Shown one piece after another: positions 35,354 to 43,229 of a stretch of DNA of 64,000 nucleotides. The stretch covers positions 3,596,001-3,660,000 of the forward strand of contig NZ_JAXCHP010000001.1 in NCBI RefSeq assembly GCF_035984545.1, written 5' to 3'. Position 1 is the first letter of the stretch. Every line of letters begins with the position of its first letter. A program made the position numbers and the translations under genes. The stretch comes from Cryobacterium sp. GrIS_2_6 (GTDB lineage Bacteria > Actinomycetota > Actinomycetes > Actinomycetales > Microbacteriaceae). Below the pieces are notes generated by a model that was given only the letters and a program-made list of their open reading frames with translations, had not been told where the DNA came from and ran no database searches.

Positions 35354-35930
35354 TCAGGTCGCAGGTTCCGCTGCCGGCTGGGTGCCGGTGTTGTGCTCGA
35401 TCATGATCTCCGTCACCGCCGTTCGGTCCCTGGCCTCGAGCGCATTGGCCATGCGCACGTACAGGTCGAGGCGCGCATTCAGCACTTCCGGCAGGGGCTG
35501 AGCATTCACCGGACGCAGCGTGACGGCGTGACGTTCAAGCAGATCGAGCAGGCTTAGAAAGACGGTGCGCAGCATGGTATTGGGCGAAACGCTAGCCACG
35601 AACGCCTGAAACTGCCAGTTTCCATGCAGAAAGGACCGCACGTCCCCGGTCGCCATCGCCCGTTCCATCTGGACTATCTCCAGGCGCATCCCAACCATAC
35701 CGTCAGCGCAAGAATTTACTTGATCTGCGCAAAGACCAAGCGAAAGTGCTGATGGATCCGTTGGGATAACTTCGGAATGGCCAAGATCGGGCTGTCAGAG
35801 TGCGACCGTCATGGACTGAGCGCGAACAGAATGGGACGCGCACACCGATTTCGAGCAGCCCTTCCTCATTCCGAAGTACCGCCTGGTCCTGCCGTGCGGG
35901 CGGTCCAGTCTCGGTTTCATCGCGATGCGG
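35354..35930 (-). pseudogene. Decayed GntR/FadR-type regulator
   Basis: The 114-codon open frame at 35354-35698 is a FCD ligand-binding domain (HGNWQFQAFVASVSPNTMLRTVF, LDLYVRMANALEARDRTAVTEIMIEHN). Upstream, in shifted frames, LGLCADQVNSCADGM joins onto it, and EEGLLEIGVRVP resembles the end of a GntR winged helix. No continuous reading frame links them. It is a broken relative of the intact GntR regulator at 39437-40123. The stretch 35162-35353 to its right end holds no recognisable gene. Confidence 0.6.
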
Positions 35931-35961
35931 CGAGTCTGACCGCCGACCTTGACGACCGTGG

Positions 35962-36900
35962 TCACCGCATAAAAACGAGTCGACCCCGGTCATTCCAGGT
36001 TGAGTGGATATCCGCAAGGGCACGTGGCTGGATGTCGACCTCAATTACGCCACGAGCGGCGAGATCAAGTGCTGCATCTGCCATATTCCGGCGACGCTCG
36101 GCCGAGTATGCGCCGGCGCCGCTGCCCCAGACGTGCAGGTCGCTCATGCGCATCAAGGCGGAGTCGAGCGAGACGTGCACGCCGTCGAGCGCACCCAAGT
36201 TGACCCAGTCAATCCGATGTTGCGGGTGCGGAGCCGAGCGTGCAAGCGCAGCCATCGCGATGGCCGCCGTGTCGCCCCAGAGGAAGTCGAGCACAACGTC
36301 CACGCCATCGGCCCCGACCCGGGCAAGGGACGCGTCGAGCCCGTCGTCGAGGGGGATCACCTCGTTGGCGCCTCGATCCGCGGTTCGGCGGAGCGCATCG
36401 CCTTCGCGGCCGACCGCGATCACCCGTCGTGCGCCGAGGTGCTTCGCTATCTGCACCGCCACCGAGCCGGATGCGCCGGTCGCGCCGATCACGAGCACAG
36501 TCGGTGTGGCACCTGGCTCGAGGATGCGAGTGAGCGGCAGCCACGAGGCGAACGCCGTGTTGACAACCGCGGCGGCCTGAGCGGCGTCGAGACCCGCGGG
36601 CACGGGCCGGACCGAGGCCGGCGACACGGCGACGCGGTCAGCAAGAGTTCCCCACGGTGAGCGCACGCCGGGCACGTAGACGATGGAGCCATCCGGAAGC
36701 TCCGCGACGCCATCGAATCCCGCAACGATCGGCGGCTTGGCGGCGCTCGAGTAGTGCCTGCCGGCTGCGATGAGCCGGACGATGTTCGAGACCGCTGCCG
36801 CGCGGACCTCGGCGACGACCTCGCCTTCGAACGGTTCGGGCTCGGGGAAGTCGCCGTAAACGGGCGGCCGGGTGAAATCGGCGACGACGGCAGCCTTCAT
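35962..36900 (-). CDS. Zinc-free MDR oxidoreductase (quinone oxidoreductase-like)
   Basis: A 312-aa medium-chain reductase. GroES-like N-terminal part (MKAAVVADFTRPPVYGDFPEP), coenzyme-binding motif VLVIGATGASGSVAVQIAKHLGARRVIAVGRE and no zinc-binding cysteines, as in NADPH:quinone oxidoreductases. ATG 36900 overlaps the stop of the amidohydrolase gene upstream by four bases (ATGA), so the two are coupled. It may reduce a quinone or enone intermediate. Confidence 0.85.
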   Translation of the reverse strand: MKAAVVADFTRPPVYGDFPEPEPFEGEVVAEVRAAAVSNIVRLIAAGRHYSSAAKPPIVAGFDGVAELPDGSIVYVPGVRSPWGTLADRVAVSPASVRPVPAGLDAAQAAAVVNTAFASWLPLTRILEPGATPTVLVIGATGASGSVAVQIAKHLGARRVIAVGREGDALRRTADRGANEVIPLDDGLDASLARVGADGVDVVLDFLWGDTAAIAMAALARSAPHPQHRIDWVNLGALDGVHVSLDSALMRMSDLHVWGSGAGAYSAERRRNMADAALDLAARGVIEVDIQPRALADIHSTWNDRGRLVFMR

Positions 36901-37973
36901 TGGTCGAGCCTCCCTTTTTGGATGCGCTGTCCCGCGATCCAGACGCCGCGCATGCTGCGAGTGGCGGCGATGTCTGCGGTCGGGTCGGCATCGAGCAGAA
37001 CGAGGTCCGCGCGAAGTCCGGCCGCGATCCTGCCGCGGTCATCGAGTCCGAAGTGGTCGGCGGCGACCGAGGTGGCCGCGTCGAGCGCTTCGACCGGAGA
37101 GAGCCCGGCTTCGACGAGTAGTCCGAGCTCCTGGTGCAGGCTCTCGCCGAACGGCGGCGACGACGGGCCGAAGGGGACCGCGTTCGCGTCCGTGCCGGCG
37201 AGGATCGGCATCCCTGCGTCGTGAAGCACTGCCACCGAGGCGCGCGCGGGTTCATACACGGGCCCGGGGGCACCAGCCGCCTTCAGTCCCTCGACGATCC
37301 CCTTCATCATCGTCAGAGTCGGGACGACGACCGCGCCGGCCGCGGCGAGCTCGGCAGCCTGAGAGCTCTCGAGCGGACGATCGAGCGGGACCTGGGTCAG
37401 GATGTCGACCCCGGCCCTCTGCGCCATCGTCACGGCGTCGAACCGCGACGCGTGCGCCACTACCTTCTTGCCGCGGGCGTGCGCCGCGGCCACCAGGGCA
37501 TCGACGGTCTCCTGGTCGAAGCCAGGGAGGTCGATGACGACCTTGATGTAGTCGGCGCCCTCCTCGACTCGGGCGGAGACCCAGGCATCCGCCTCAGCAG
37601 CAGCTACGACGAGCACCTCGGGCCCGGCGTGCATGCGTTGTGCGTGCACGCTCGTCGGTGATGTCGAGACAACGCCCGCCGCGCGGAGATCCGCCACGCC
37701 GGGGAGCCCGCGCAGCGGGTTGAGAAGGGACATCGGGTTGCCCATATCGAGCACGGTGGTCACGCCGAAGGAGGCGAAGGTCGCCAGGGTCTCCCTCCCA
37801 ATGACGTGCACATGGCAATCGATGAGACCGGGAATCAGATAACCCCCCGACTCGACGTCGCGCGCACCGGAAGCGTCGGTCCCGATGACCGACCCCTCGA
37901 TCACCACGTCCTCGGGATCGCCGAATCGGCCATTCCGGTAGACGCGGACACCGCGCAGCACGCTCGACGTCAT
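36897..37973 (-). CDS. Metal-dependent amidohydrolase (copy 2)
   Basis: A 358-aa relative of the amidohydrolase at 33017-34126. YLIPGLIDCHVHVIG gives HxH, YIKVVIDLP the Lys, VVAHASRFD one His and PILAGTDANAVPFG the Asp. The expected His of beta strand 6 (DILTHVP in copy 1) is Gln here (DILTQVPLDRP; codon CAG), so metal binding may differ. It lies five bases after the alpha/beta hydrolase gene and overlaps the MDR gene, in a three-gene operon running leftwards. Confidence 0.85.
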   Translation of the reverse strand: MTSSVLRGVRVYRNGRFGDPEDVVIEGSVIGTDASGARDVESGGYLIPGLIDCHVHVIGRETLATFASFGVTTVLDMGNPMSLLNPLRGLPGVADLRAAGVVSTSPTSVHAQRMHAGPEVLVVAAAEADAWVSARVEEGADYIKVVIDLPGFDQETVDALVAAAHARGKKVVAHASRFDAVTMAQRAGVDILTQVPLDRPLESSQAAELAAAGAVVVPTLTMMKGIVEGLKAAGAPGPVYEPARASVAVLHDAGMPILAGTDANAVPFGPSSPPFGESLHQELGLLVEAGLSPVEALDAATSVAADHFGLDDRGRIAAGLRADLVLLDADPTADIAATRSMRGVWIAGQRIQKGRLDQ

Positions 37974-37978
37974 CGCGG

Positions 37979-38872
37979 TCAGACCTTCGCCGTGGCGGCC
38001 GAGCGCGCGAAAGCGAGCTGGGAGTTCTGGAACTCGTCGCTCGGCAGGTGGAAGTCGATGCAGTGACCGGCGCCGAGCTGCAGCTCGATGTCGACCGACA
38101 GCGCAGAAGTGAAGCCGGCGCGATACTCATCGACCTCGCCCTGGTCGGTCACCCAGAGGTGATCGAACTCGGCCTGCCGGTGATGAACCTGAACGGCCAC
38201 TTTGGCTGTGATAACTGCGCGGCGTTCGAGCCACGCACCCGTGATGTCGAGTAGCTCCGCCTTGGGCACCGAGGTGTTCGACGGGTAGCTGGCCGCAGGC
38301 ATCGCGTCGTCATAGGTCTCCGGGGGGCCGAACATCAGCTGGTCCTTGAGCGGCACCGGCAGATCGATCATCGGGATCGGGGGCAGCGACGCCCATGCGC
38401 CGGCCGACTCCGCGGGGACCCGCACCAGGCATCCGGACGTCGCCAGTCCGAGAAGCGGCCACGACTGCGGCGTCGCCGCGATGATTGTGGCGATCGCCCC
38501 GCCGATCGAGTGGGCGACGAGCACGATGCCGGCCGCATCCCCGCCGTACTCGTCCCAGATGGAGCCGATCGCGTCACCGAGCACCTCCGCGTTGTCGACG
38601 ATGATCGAGCCCTCCGAGGTCAGCGGGCTGGAGCCGAGGTAGTTGGGCCGGTCGATAGCGATCACCGGGATGCCCTGCTTGGTGGCGTTGTCAAGCAACG
38701 AGTGCCCGGGGATGTCGAAGTACTCCGAGGAGTACGTACCGCCGTGCAGGGCGACGATCAGCGGCTCGCCGGCGCGGGGAACGAGGTCACCGCCGATGTT
38801 GGTGCGTCCGGTAAACGTGTACCCGGCAGCGGCTCCTGAGCCGACGATGGTGTGGGTGAACGGTGTGGACAT
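37979..38872 (-). CDS. Alpha/beta hydrolase
   Basis: A 297-aa alpha/beta-fold hydrolase. Oxyanion region IVALHGGTYSSEYFD, nucleophile elbow LVAHSIGGAIA, and the terminal His in LGAGHCIDFHLP. AAAGGAC lies before ATG 38872. First gene of the operon with amidohydrolase copy 2 and the MDR enzyme. It may hydrolyse an ester or a ring-cleavage product before the amidohydrolase step; that order is inference. Confidence 0.85.
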   Translation of the reverse strand: MSTPFTHTIVGSGAAAGYTFTGRTNIGGDLVPRAGEPLIVALHGGTYSSEYFDIPGHSLLDNATKQGIPVIAIDRPNYLGSSPLTSEGSIIVDNAEVLGDAIGSIWDEYGGDAAGIVLVAHSIGGAIATIIAATPQSWPLLGLATSGCLVRVPAESAGAWASLPPIPMIDLPVPLKDQLMFGPPETYDDAMPAASYPSNTSVPKAELLDITGAWLERRAVITAKVAVQVHHRQAEFDHLWVTDQGEVDEYRAGFTSALSVDIELQLGAGHCIDFHLPSDEFQNSQLAFARSAATAKV

Positions 38873-38923
38873 CGTTGTCCTTTCGGGGTGGGTGGATACT
38901 GCGGGGTACTGCAAGGTCCTGCC

Positions 38924-39349
38924 TCAAATAGATGCTGCGGCCAGCGCCGATCGGACGCCCTCGCCGACGGCGAGCGAGGCGTCGAGGTCACGGCTATGTG
39001 CGCGCCTGGCCAGGATGGCCGCGCCTCTTAGATCCGCTGCGAGATCGGCTTCGCGCGCGATCACAAGGAAGTGGAAGTGGGGGTAATTCTCGCCGAAGCT
39101 CATGAAGTACACCCCCGTCGCGCCGGTCGCCGACTGGATGGCCGCCGAGACCCGCTGCGACACGGGACCGAACTCGCCGAGCTCGTCGGCAGTAGGCCCA
39201 GCCCAGCCCTCCGCATGACGCCGAAGTCGGAGAATGAACCAACCGGGCACGTCGTAGCCTTCGGCGATCTCGCAGGACCAGTCATCGTCGCGATAGACGA
39301 CGTGAGCCGAGTCGGCCGATTCGAGATCACATGGGAGACAGTCGCTCAC
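38924..39349 (-). CDS. HIT-like protein
   Basis: A 141-aa protein of the histidine-triad superfamily, which acts on nucleotide phosphates. It begins SDCLPCDLE with a CxxC that often binds zinc in HIT proteins, and has WFILRLRRHAEGW. The signature reads YPHFHFLVIA: the first two His of HxHxH are present, the third is Leu. GTG start at 39349. It precedes the alpha/beta hydrolase with a 51-base gap and could head the same transcript. Confidence 0.75.
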   Translation of the reverse strand: MSDCLPCDLESADSAHVVYRDDDWSCEIAEGYDVPGWFILRLRRHAEGWAGPTADELGEFGPVSQRVSAAIQSATGATGVYFMSFGENYPHFHFLVIAREADLAADLRGAAILARRAHSRDLDASLAVGEGVRSALAAASI

Positions 39350-39373
39350 CTGGCAGCCTCCTCGCTACTCGCT

Positions 39374-39392
39374 ACGATATATTCTGCATCGT
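39374..39392. promoter_or_regulatory. Candidate GntR operator upstream of the HIT gene
   Basis: acgat and atcgt form the arms of a 19-base dyad whose left part reads gatatattct, close to the core of the perfect palindrome at 40207-40218. It lies 25 bases before the HIT start codon. Confidence 0.4.
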
Positions 39393-39436
39393 ATGGCGCG
39401 AGATGGCGCCGCACAAGTGCGGATCTGCGGCTGAGG

Positions 39437-40123
39437 TCAGGATCCTTCGAGCGGGAAGATGTGCTCGCGGATCTTGTCTTCGTTTGTGACCAGGTGGAGG
39501 CGGAGGGCTTCGGCCATGGCCTCAGGGTCGGCGACGAGCGCCGCGTCACGGAGCACTCGGTGAGTCCTGTAGCGCCGCGCCCGCTCGGCTCCGGTGATTT
39601 GGGTCGGATCGAAGACCAGATGCGTGTAGCGCTCTGCCGCGACCCACAGTGTGTGCAGCACGCGGTCGTCCCATTCGTTCGCGGCCGGGTGCACGAGCGC
39701 CTCGTGGAAGTCGTAGTGCGCCTGCCAGGCGATCTCGGGGTCGCGATCGCGGCTCGATTCGAGCAGGGCATCCAATCGGGCCAGTTGTTGCTCATCACGC
39801 TGCCCGGCCGAGGAGCCGGCCAGCGAAAGCTCGAGCTCATAGCGGAGCCGGTAGATTGCATGCAGGTCGGCCATGCTCAGGGGGGCGACACTGGCGCTTC
39901 GTGCCTGCTTCAGGATGATCAGCCCTTGCGATTCGAGCCGGCGTAGCGCCTCTCGGATAGGGATGTGGCTCACCCCGAGCTGACCGGCCAGGTCGCGGAT
40001 CGAGAACTGCTCTCCGGCGACCAACGTTCCCGTCAGCACCGCTCGGCGGATCTCTGCCGTCACCAGATCGACCGCGGACGCGTTGGCGGATGCGACTGAG
40101 CGTACCTGTCTCTGCAACGTCAT
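39437..40123 (-). CDS. GntR family regulator (FadR/FCD subfamily)
   Basis: A 228-aa regulator: winged helix with AEIRRAVLTGTLVAGEQFSIRDLAGQLGVSHIPIREALRRLESQGLI, then an all-helical FCD effector domain (LRYELELSLAGS, AHYDFHEALVHPAANEW). Such proteins sense organic acids and repress catabolic operons. It stands between two sets of island genes and is divergent from the E1-like operon, with a perfect dyad between the starts. Control of both sets is likely but inferred. Confidence 0.88.
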   Translation of the reverse strand: MTLQRQVRSVASANASAVDLVTAEIRRAVLTGTLVAGEQFSIRDLAGQLGVSHIPIREALRRLESQGLIILKQARSASVAPLSMADLHAIYRLRYELELSLAGSSAGQRDEQQLARLDALLESSRDRDPEIAWQAHYDFHEALVHPAANEWDDRVLHTLWVAAERYTHLVFDPTQITGAERARRYRTHRVLRDAALVADPEAMAEALRLHLVTNEDKIREHIFPLEGS

Positions 40124-40206
40124 GCGATCTCCTCGACTGTTCTGGTCACATAGTGCCACGGGCTGCACAGTGCCCGATTCTCATCCCGGTTGCACCGCTA
40201 CGCTAT

Positions 40207-40218
40207 AAGATATATCTT
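40207..40218. promoter_or_regulatory. Perfect 12-bp palindrome, candidate GntR operator
   Basis: aagatatatctt is its own reverse complement. It sits 22 bases before the E1-like start codon in the gap shared with the divergent GntR gene, overlapping a TATAAG/TATAT promoter-like stretch, where a repressor would block transcription. Confidence 0.5.
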
Positions 40219-40239
40219 GCTGCAACGAGGGAGCATGTC

Positions 40240-42576
40240 ATGGAGACACGGGACCGCGCGGCGACGTCCGACGTCGATCTCGACGTGCTCGCGGCCGTCG
40301 AGCGCAAGGTGCTCTGGTTGGCGATCGCGATCATCGACGCCGCCAACTCTCCAGCCCGCAAAGATCCCGACGGGATCAAGATCGGCGGACACCAGGCCTC
40401 GAGCGCCTCGCTCTCGACGATCATGACTGCCCTGTGGTTCACGGAGCTCACCAGCGAAGACCGCGTCTCGGTGAAGCCTCACGCCTCGCCGGTGCTGCAC
40501 GCCATCAACTACCTGCTGGGAGAGCTGACCCCGACCGAGCTCGGCACGCTCCGCGCCTTTCATGGGCTCCAGAGCTACCCCAGCCGCTCGAAGGATCCCG
40601 ACACCGTCGACTACTCGACCGGCTCGGTCGGCATCGGGGCCACGGCGCCGATCTGGGGCGCCATCGCCCGACGGTACGCGGCGGATACCGCGGGCACTCC
40701 CCGCAGCACGGGTCGGCAGTTCAGTCTGGTCGGCGACGCCGAACTCGACGAGGGCGCCGTCTGGGAGGCCGTGCTCGACCCGATGGTCGCCGACCTCGGC
40801 GAGCTGGTCTGGATCGTCGACTTCAACCGGCAATCGCTGGACCGAGTCGTCCCCAACATCTCGGCGACCCGTCTTCAGGCGATGTTCGCCGCCGCGGGCT
40901 GGCAGGTCATCACCCTCAAGTACGGCAGCCTCCTCACCGAACTCTTCGCGAAGCCCGGTGGCGAGCACCTCAAGAACCGCATCGACGGGATGTCGAATCC
41001 CGAGTATCAGCGCCTGCTCCGCTGTTCTCCCGCGGAGTTGCGCGAGCGGCTCCCGGGCACCGGCGAAGGCGCGAGCATCATCGCCGCGCTGCTGGAAGGC
41101 CTCGATGACGAGCAGGCCTTGCGGGTCATCCGAGGGCTCGGCGGGCACGACCTGTCGAGCATCATCCAGTCGTTCGGCGAGATCGACGATACCCGACCGA
41201 CCGTGATCTTCGCCTACACGATCAAGGGGCACGGCCTGCCCAATGCCGGTCACCCGCAGAATCACGCCAATTTGCTGAAGCCCGCGCAGCTGGCGCAGGT
41301 GGCCGCAGAACTGGGCGAGTGCGTCGACGATCCCTGGCGCGGGTTCGCCGCGGAGTCCCTTGCGGCCGAGCTCTGTTCCGAGGTCGCCGAGCGCCTGCGC
41401 CGTCCGCCTGTCCCCACCTCACAGCCCGCGGCGATCCCCGCCGACTTCGACCGCGAGATCACCGGACACAGTTCCACGCAGCAGGGACTCGGGCGGTTGC
41501 TCCTCGATCTGGTACGCGTGGCCCCCGACGCCGCCCGGCGGGTGGTCACGGTCGCCCCGGATGTCGCATCCAGCACCAATCTGGGCGGCTGGGTCAACCG
41601 CGCGGGAGTGTGGTCACCGAACGAGAAGCGGGACTGGTTCGCGGATGACGCGGAGACGATCCTGCACTGGAACGAACGCCCATCGGGCCAGCACATCGAG
41701 CTCGGCATCGCCGAGGTCAATCTGGTCAGCCTACTTGGAGAGCTCGGCGCGACCTGGAGCAGGTGGGGCGAGCCGCTGCTGCCGATCGGCACCCTGTACG
41801 ACCCCTTCGTCACCCGGGCGCTCGAGCCATGGTCGTTCGGTGTCTACGGGGGTGGGCAGTCGATCCTGATCGGAACTCCGTCCGGCGTCACGCTCGCCGC
41901 CGAAGGCGGGGCGCACCAGTCGATCATCAGCCCCTCCATCGGCATCGAGCAGCCGGGCGTCGTCTATTTCGAGCCGGCGTTCGCGCAGGACTTCGAGTGG
42001 TGCATGCTCGATGCGCTGTCGCGTCTCGGCCGATCCGACGGATCGTCGAGCTACCTGCGTCTGAGCTCTCGCGTCATCGATCAGAAGCTGGCCGCTGTGC
42101 CCAGCGATCCTGCGGCACGCGATCGCCGTCGGCGCCAGGTCGGCGCCGGCGCCTACGCGCTACGCCGCGTGCCGAGCGTCGACGTCACGCTCGTCGGCAT
42201 GGGCGCCCTCATTCCTGAGGTGCTCGAAGCCGCGGACCGGTTGGCGCAATCGGGTGTCGCCGCGGACGTCGTCTGCGTGACGAGCGCCGACCGCCTGTAC
42301 CGCGCGGTGCGGGCTCGGAGCGGGCAGGGCGACGGCGACGCAGCGATTCTCGACCAGGTGTTCCCGGCCGACCGTGCCGTTCCGATGGTGACGGTCCTCG
42401 ACGGGCACCCGCACACACTCGCTTTCCTGGCCGCGATCCGCGGTGTGCGCAGCGTGAACCTGGGGGTCACCGAGTTCGGCCAGACCGGCACGTTGCAGGA
42501 GCTGTATCGCCTGCATGGCATCGGTCCGGCTGCGCAGATCGCGGCTGCCCTCGACTTGGTCGATCCGACACACTGA
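40240..42576 (+). CDS. AceE/MdeB-like 2-oxoacid dehydrogenase E1 (single chain)
   Basis: A 778-aa thiamine diphosphate enzyme of the homodimeric pyruvate dehydrogenase E1/transketolase type. GGHQASSASLSTIMTALW, HASPVLHAINYLLGEL and STGSVGIGATAPIWGAIARR parallel AceE; GDAELDEGAVWE to VWIVDFNRQSLD is the cofactor diphosphate motif; GQHIELGIAEVNL carries the cofactor-activating Glu. It is shorter than AceE (about 890 aa), lacking the N-terminal ~100 residues. GAGGGAG precedes ATG 40240. No E2 or E3 is nearby; MdeB of Pseudomonas (2-oxobutyrate) is a known parallel. It leads the operon with dioxygenase, monooxygenase and FAH genes. Confidence 0.87.
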   Translation: METRDRAATSDVDLDVLAAVERKVLWLAIAIIDAANSPARKDPDGIKIGGHQASSASLSTIMTALWFTELTSEDRVSVKPHASPVLHAINYLLGELTPTELGTLRAFHGLQSYPSRSKDPDTVDYSTGSVGIGATAPIWGAIARRYAADTAGTPRSTGRQFSLVGDAELDEGAVWEAVLDPMVADLGELVWIVDFNRQSLDRVVPNISATRLQAMFAAAGWQVITLKYGSLLTELFAKPGGEHLKNRIDGMSNPEYQRLLRCSPAELRERLPGTGEGASIIAALLEGLDDEQALRVIRGLGGHDLSSIIQSFGEIDDTRPTVIFAYTIKGHGLPNAGHPQNHANLLKPAQLAQVAAELGECVDDPWRGFAAESLAAELCSEVAERLRRPPVPTSQPAAIPADFDREITGHSSTQQGLGRLLLDLVRVAPDAARRVVTVAPDVASSTNLGGWVNRAGVWSPNEKRDWFADDAETILHWNERPSGQHIELGIAEVNLVSLLGELGATWSRWGEPLLPIGTLYDPFVTRALEPWSFGVYGGGQSILIGTPSGVTLAAEGGAHQSIISPSIGIEQPGVVYFEPAFAQDFEWCMLDALSRLGRSDGSSSYLRLSSRVIDQKLAAVPSDPAARDRRRRQVGAGAYALRRVPSVDVTLVGMGALIPEVLEAADRLAQSGVAADVVCVTSADRLYRAVRARSGQGDGDAAILDQVFPADRAVPMVTVLDGHPHTLAFLAAIRGVRSVNLGVTEFGQTGTLQELYRLHGIGPAAQIAAALDLVDPTH

Positions 42577-42617
42577 AGCCCAGCGTCATCCACCACCCAT
42601 CTCAAAGGAGAGAAGGA

Positions 42618-43229
42618 ATGCCCGAGAACACGATGACCGATCGTCCGGTCAACCCTCCCAAGCTTCATCACACCACGTTCACCACCCTTCGGATGTCCGA
42701 GATGGTCGCGTGGTACGGGCTGGTCTGCGGACTGCGGCCGGTCTTCCAAAGCGACGAGGCGTCGTGGCTCACCAACGACGAGGCCAACCACCGCATTGCG
42801 TTCCTCTCTCCTCCAGGACTCAAACACCCGACCGACAAGGGGCACGAGACCGGCATCCACCACACGGCGTTCGAGTTCTTGACCTTTGACATGTGGATGA
42901 ACAATTACATCCGCCTGCGCAACCACGGCATCCTCCCGTTCCTCCAGCTCGACCACGGCATCACGATGTCGGTGTACTACCAGGACCCCGACGGCAACGG
43001 CGTCGAGATCCAGGTCGACGGCTTCGGCGACTGGGCAGATTCAAGCGAGTGGATCGCCAATGCGAAGGAGTTCGCCGAAAACCCGATCGGCACCTGGTTC
43101 GACGCCGAGAAGCTGGTCGCCGCCCGCGAGTCCGGTTTGAGCTTCCAGGAGATTCACGAGCGCACGCGAGCGGGTGAGTATCTGCCCGAGGTGATTCCCG
43201 AGGACATCTTCCTGCCCGAGGTGTGGTGA
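42618..43229 (+). CDS. VOC-family extradiol dioxygenase-like protein
   Basis: A 203-aa protein with two VOC half-modules. LHHTTFTTLRMSEMVAWYG, GIHHTAFEF and DGNGVEIQVDGF supply the His, His, Glu set that binds Fe(II) in type I extradiol dioxygenases, and a C-terminal tail (AGEYLPEVIPEDIFLPEVW) is common in the biphenyl-diol dioxygenase-like group. AAAGGAGAGAAGGA is the ribosome binding site. The stop overlaps the monooxygenase start (GTGA). Likely cleaves a catecholic ring made by that enzyme; a lyase function is the alternative. Confidence 0.82.
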   Translation: MPENTMTDRPVNPPKLHHTTFTTLRMSEMVAWYGLVCGLRPVFQSDEASWLTNDEANHRIAFLSPPGLKHPTDKGHETGIHHTAFEFLTFDMWMNNYIRLRNHGILPFLQLDHGITMSVYYQDPDGNGVEIQVDGFGDWADSSEWIANAKEFAENPIGTWFDAEKLVAARESGLSFQEIHERTRAGEYLPEVIPEDIFLPEVW

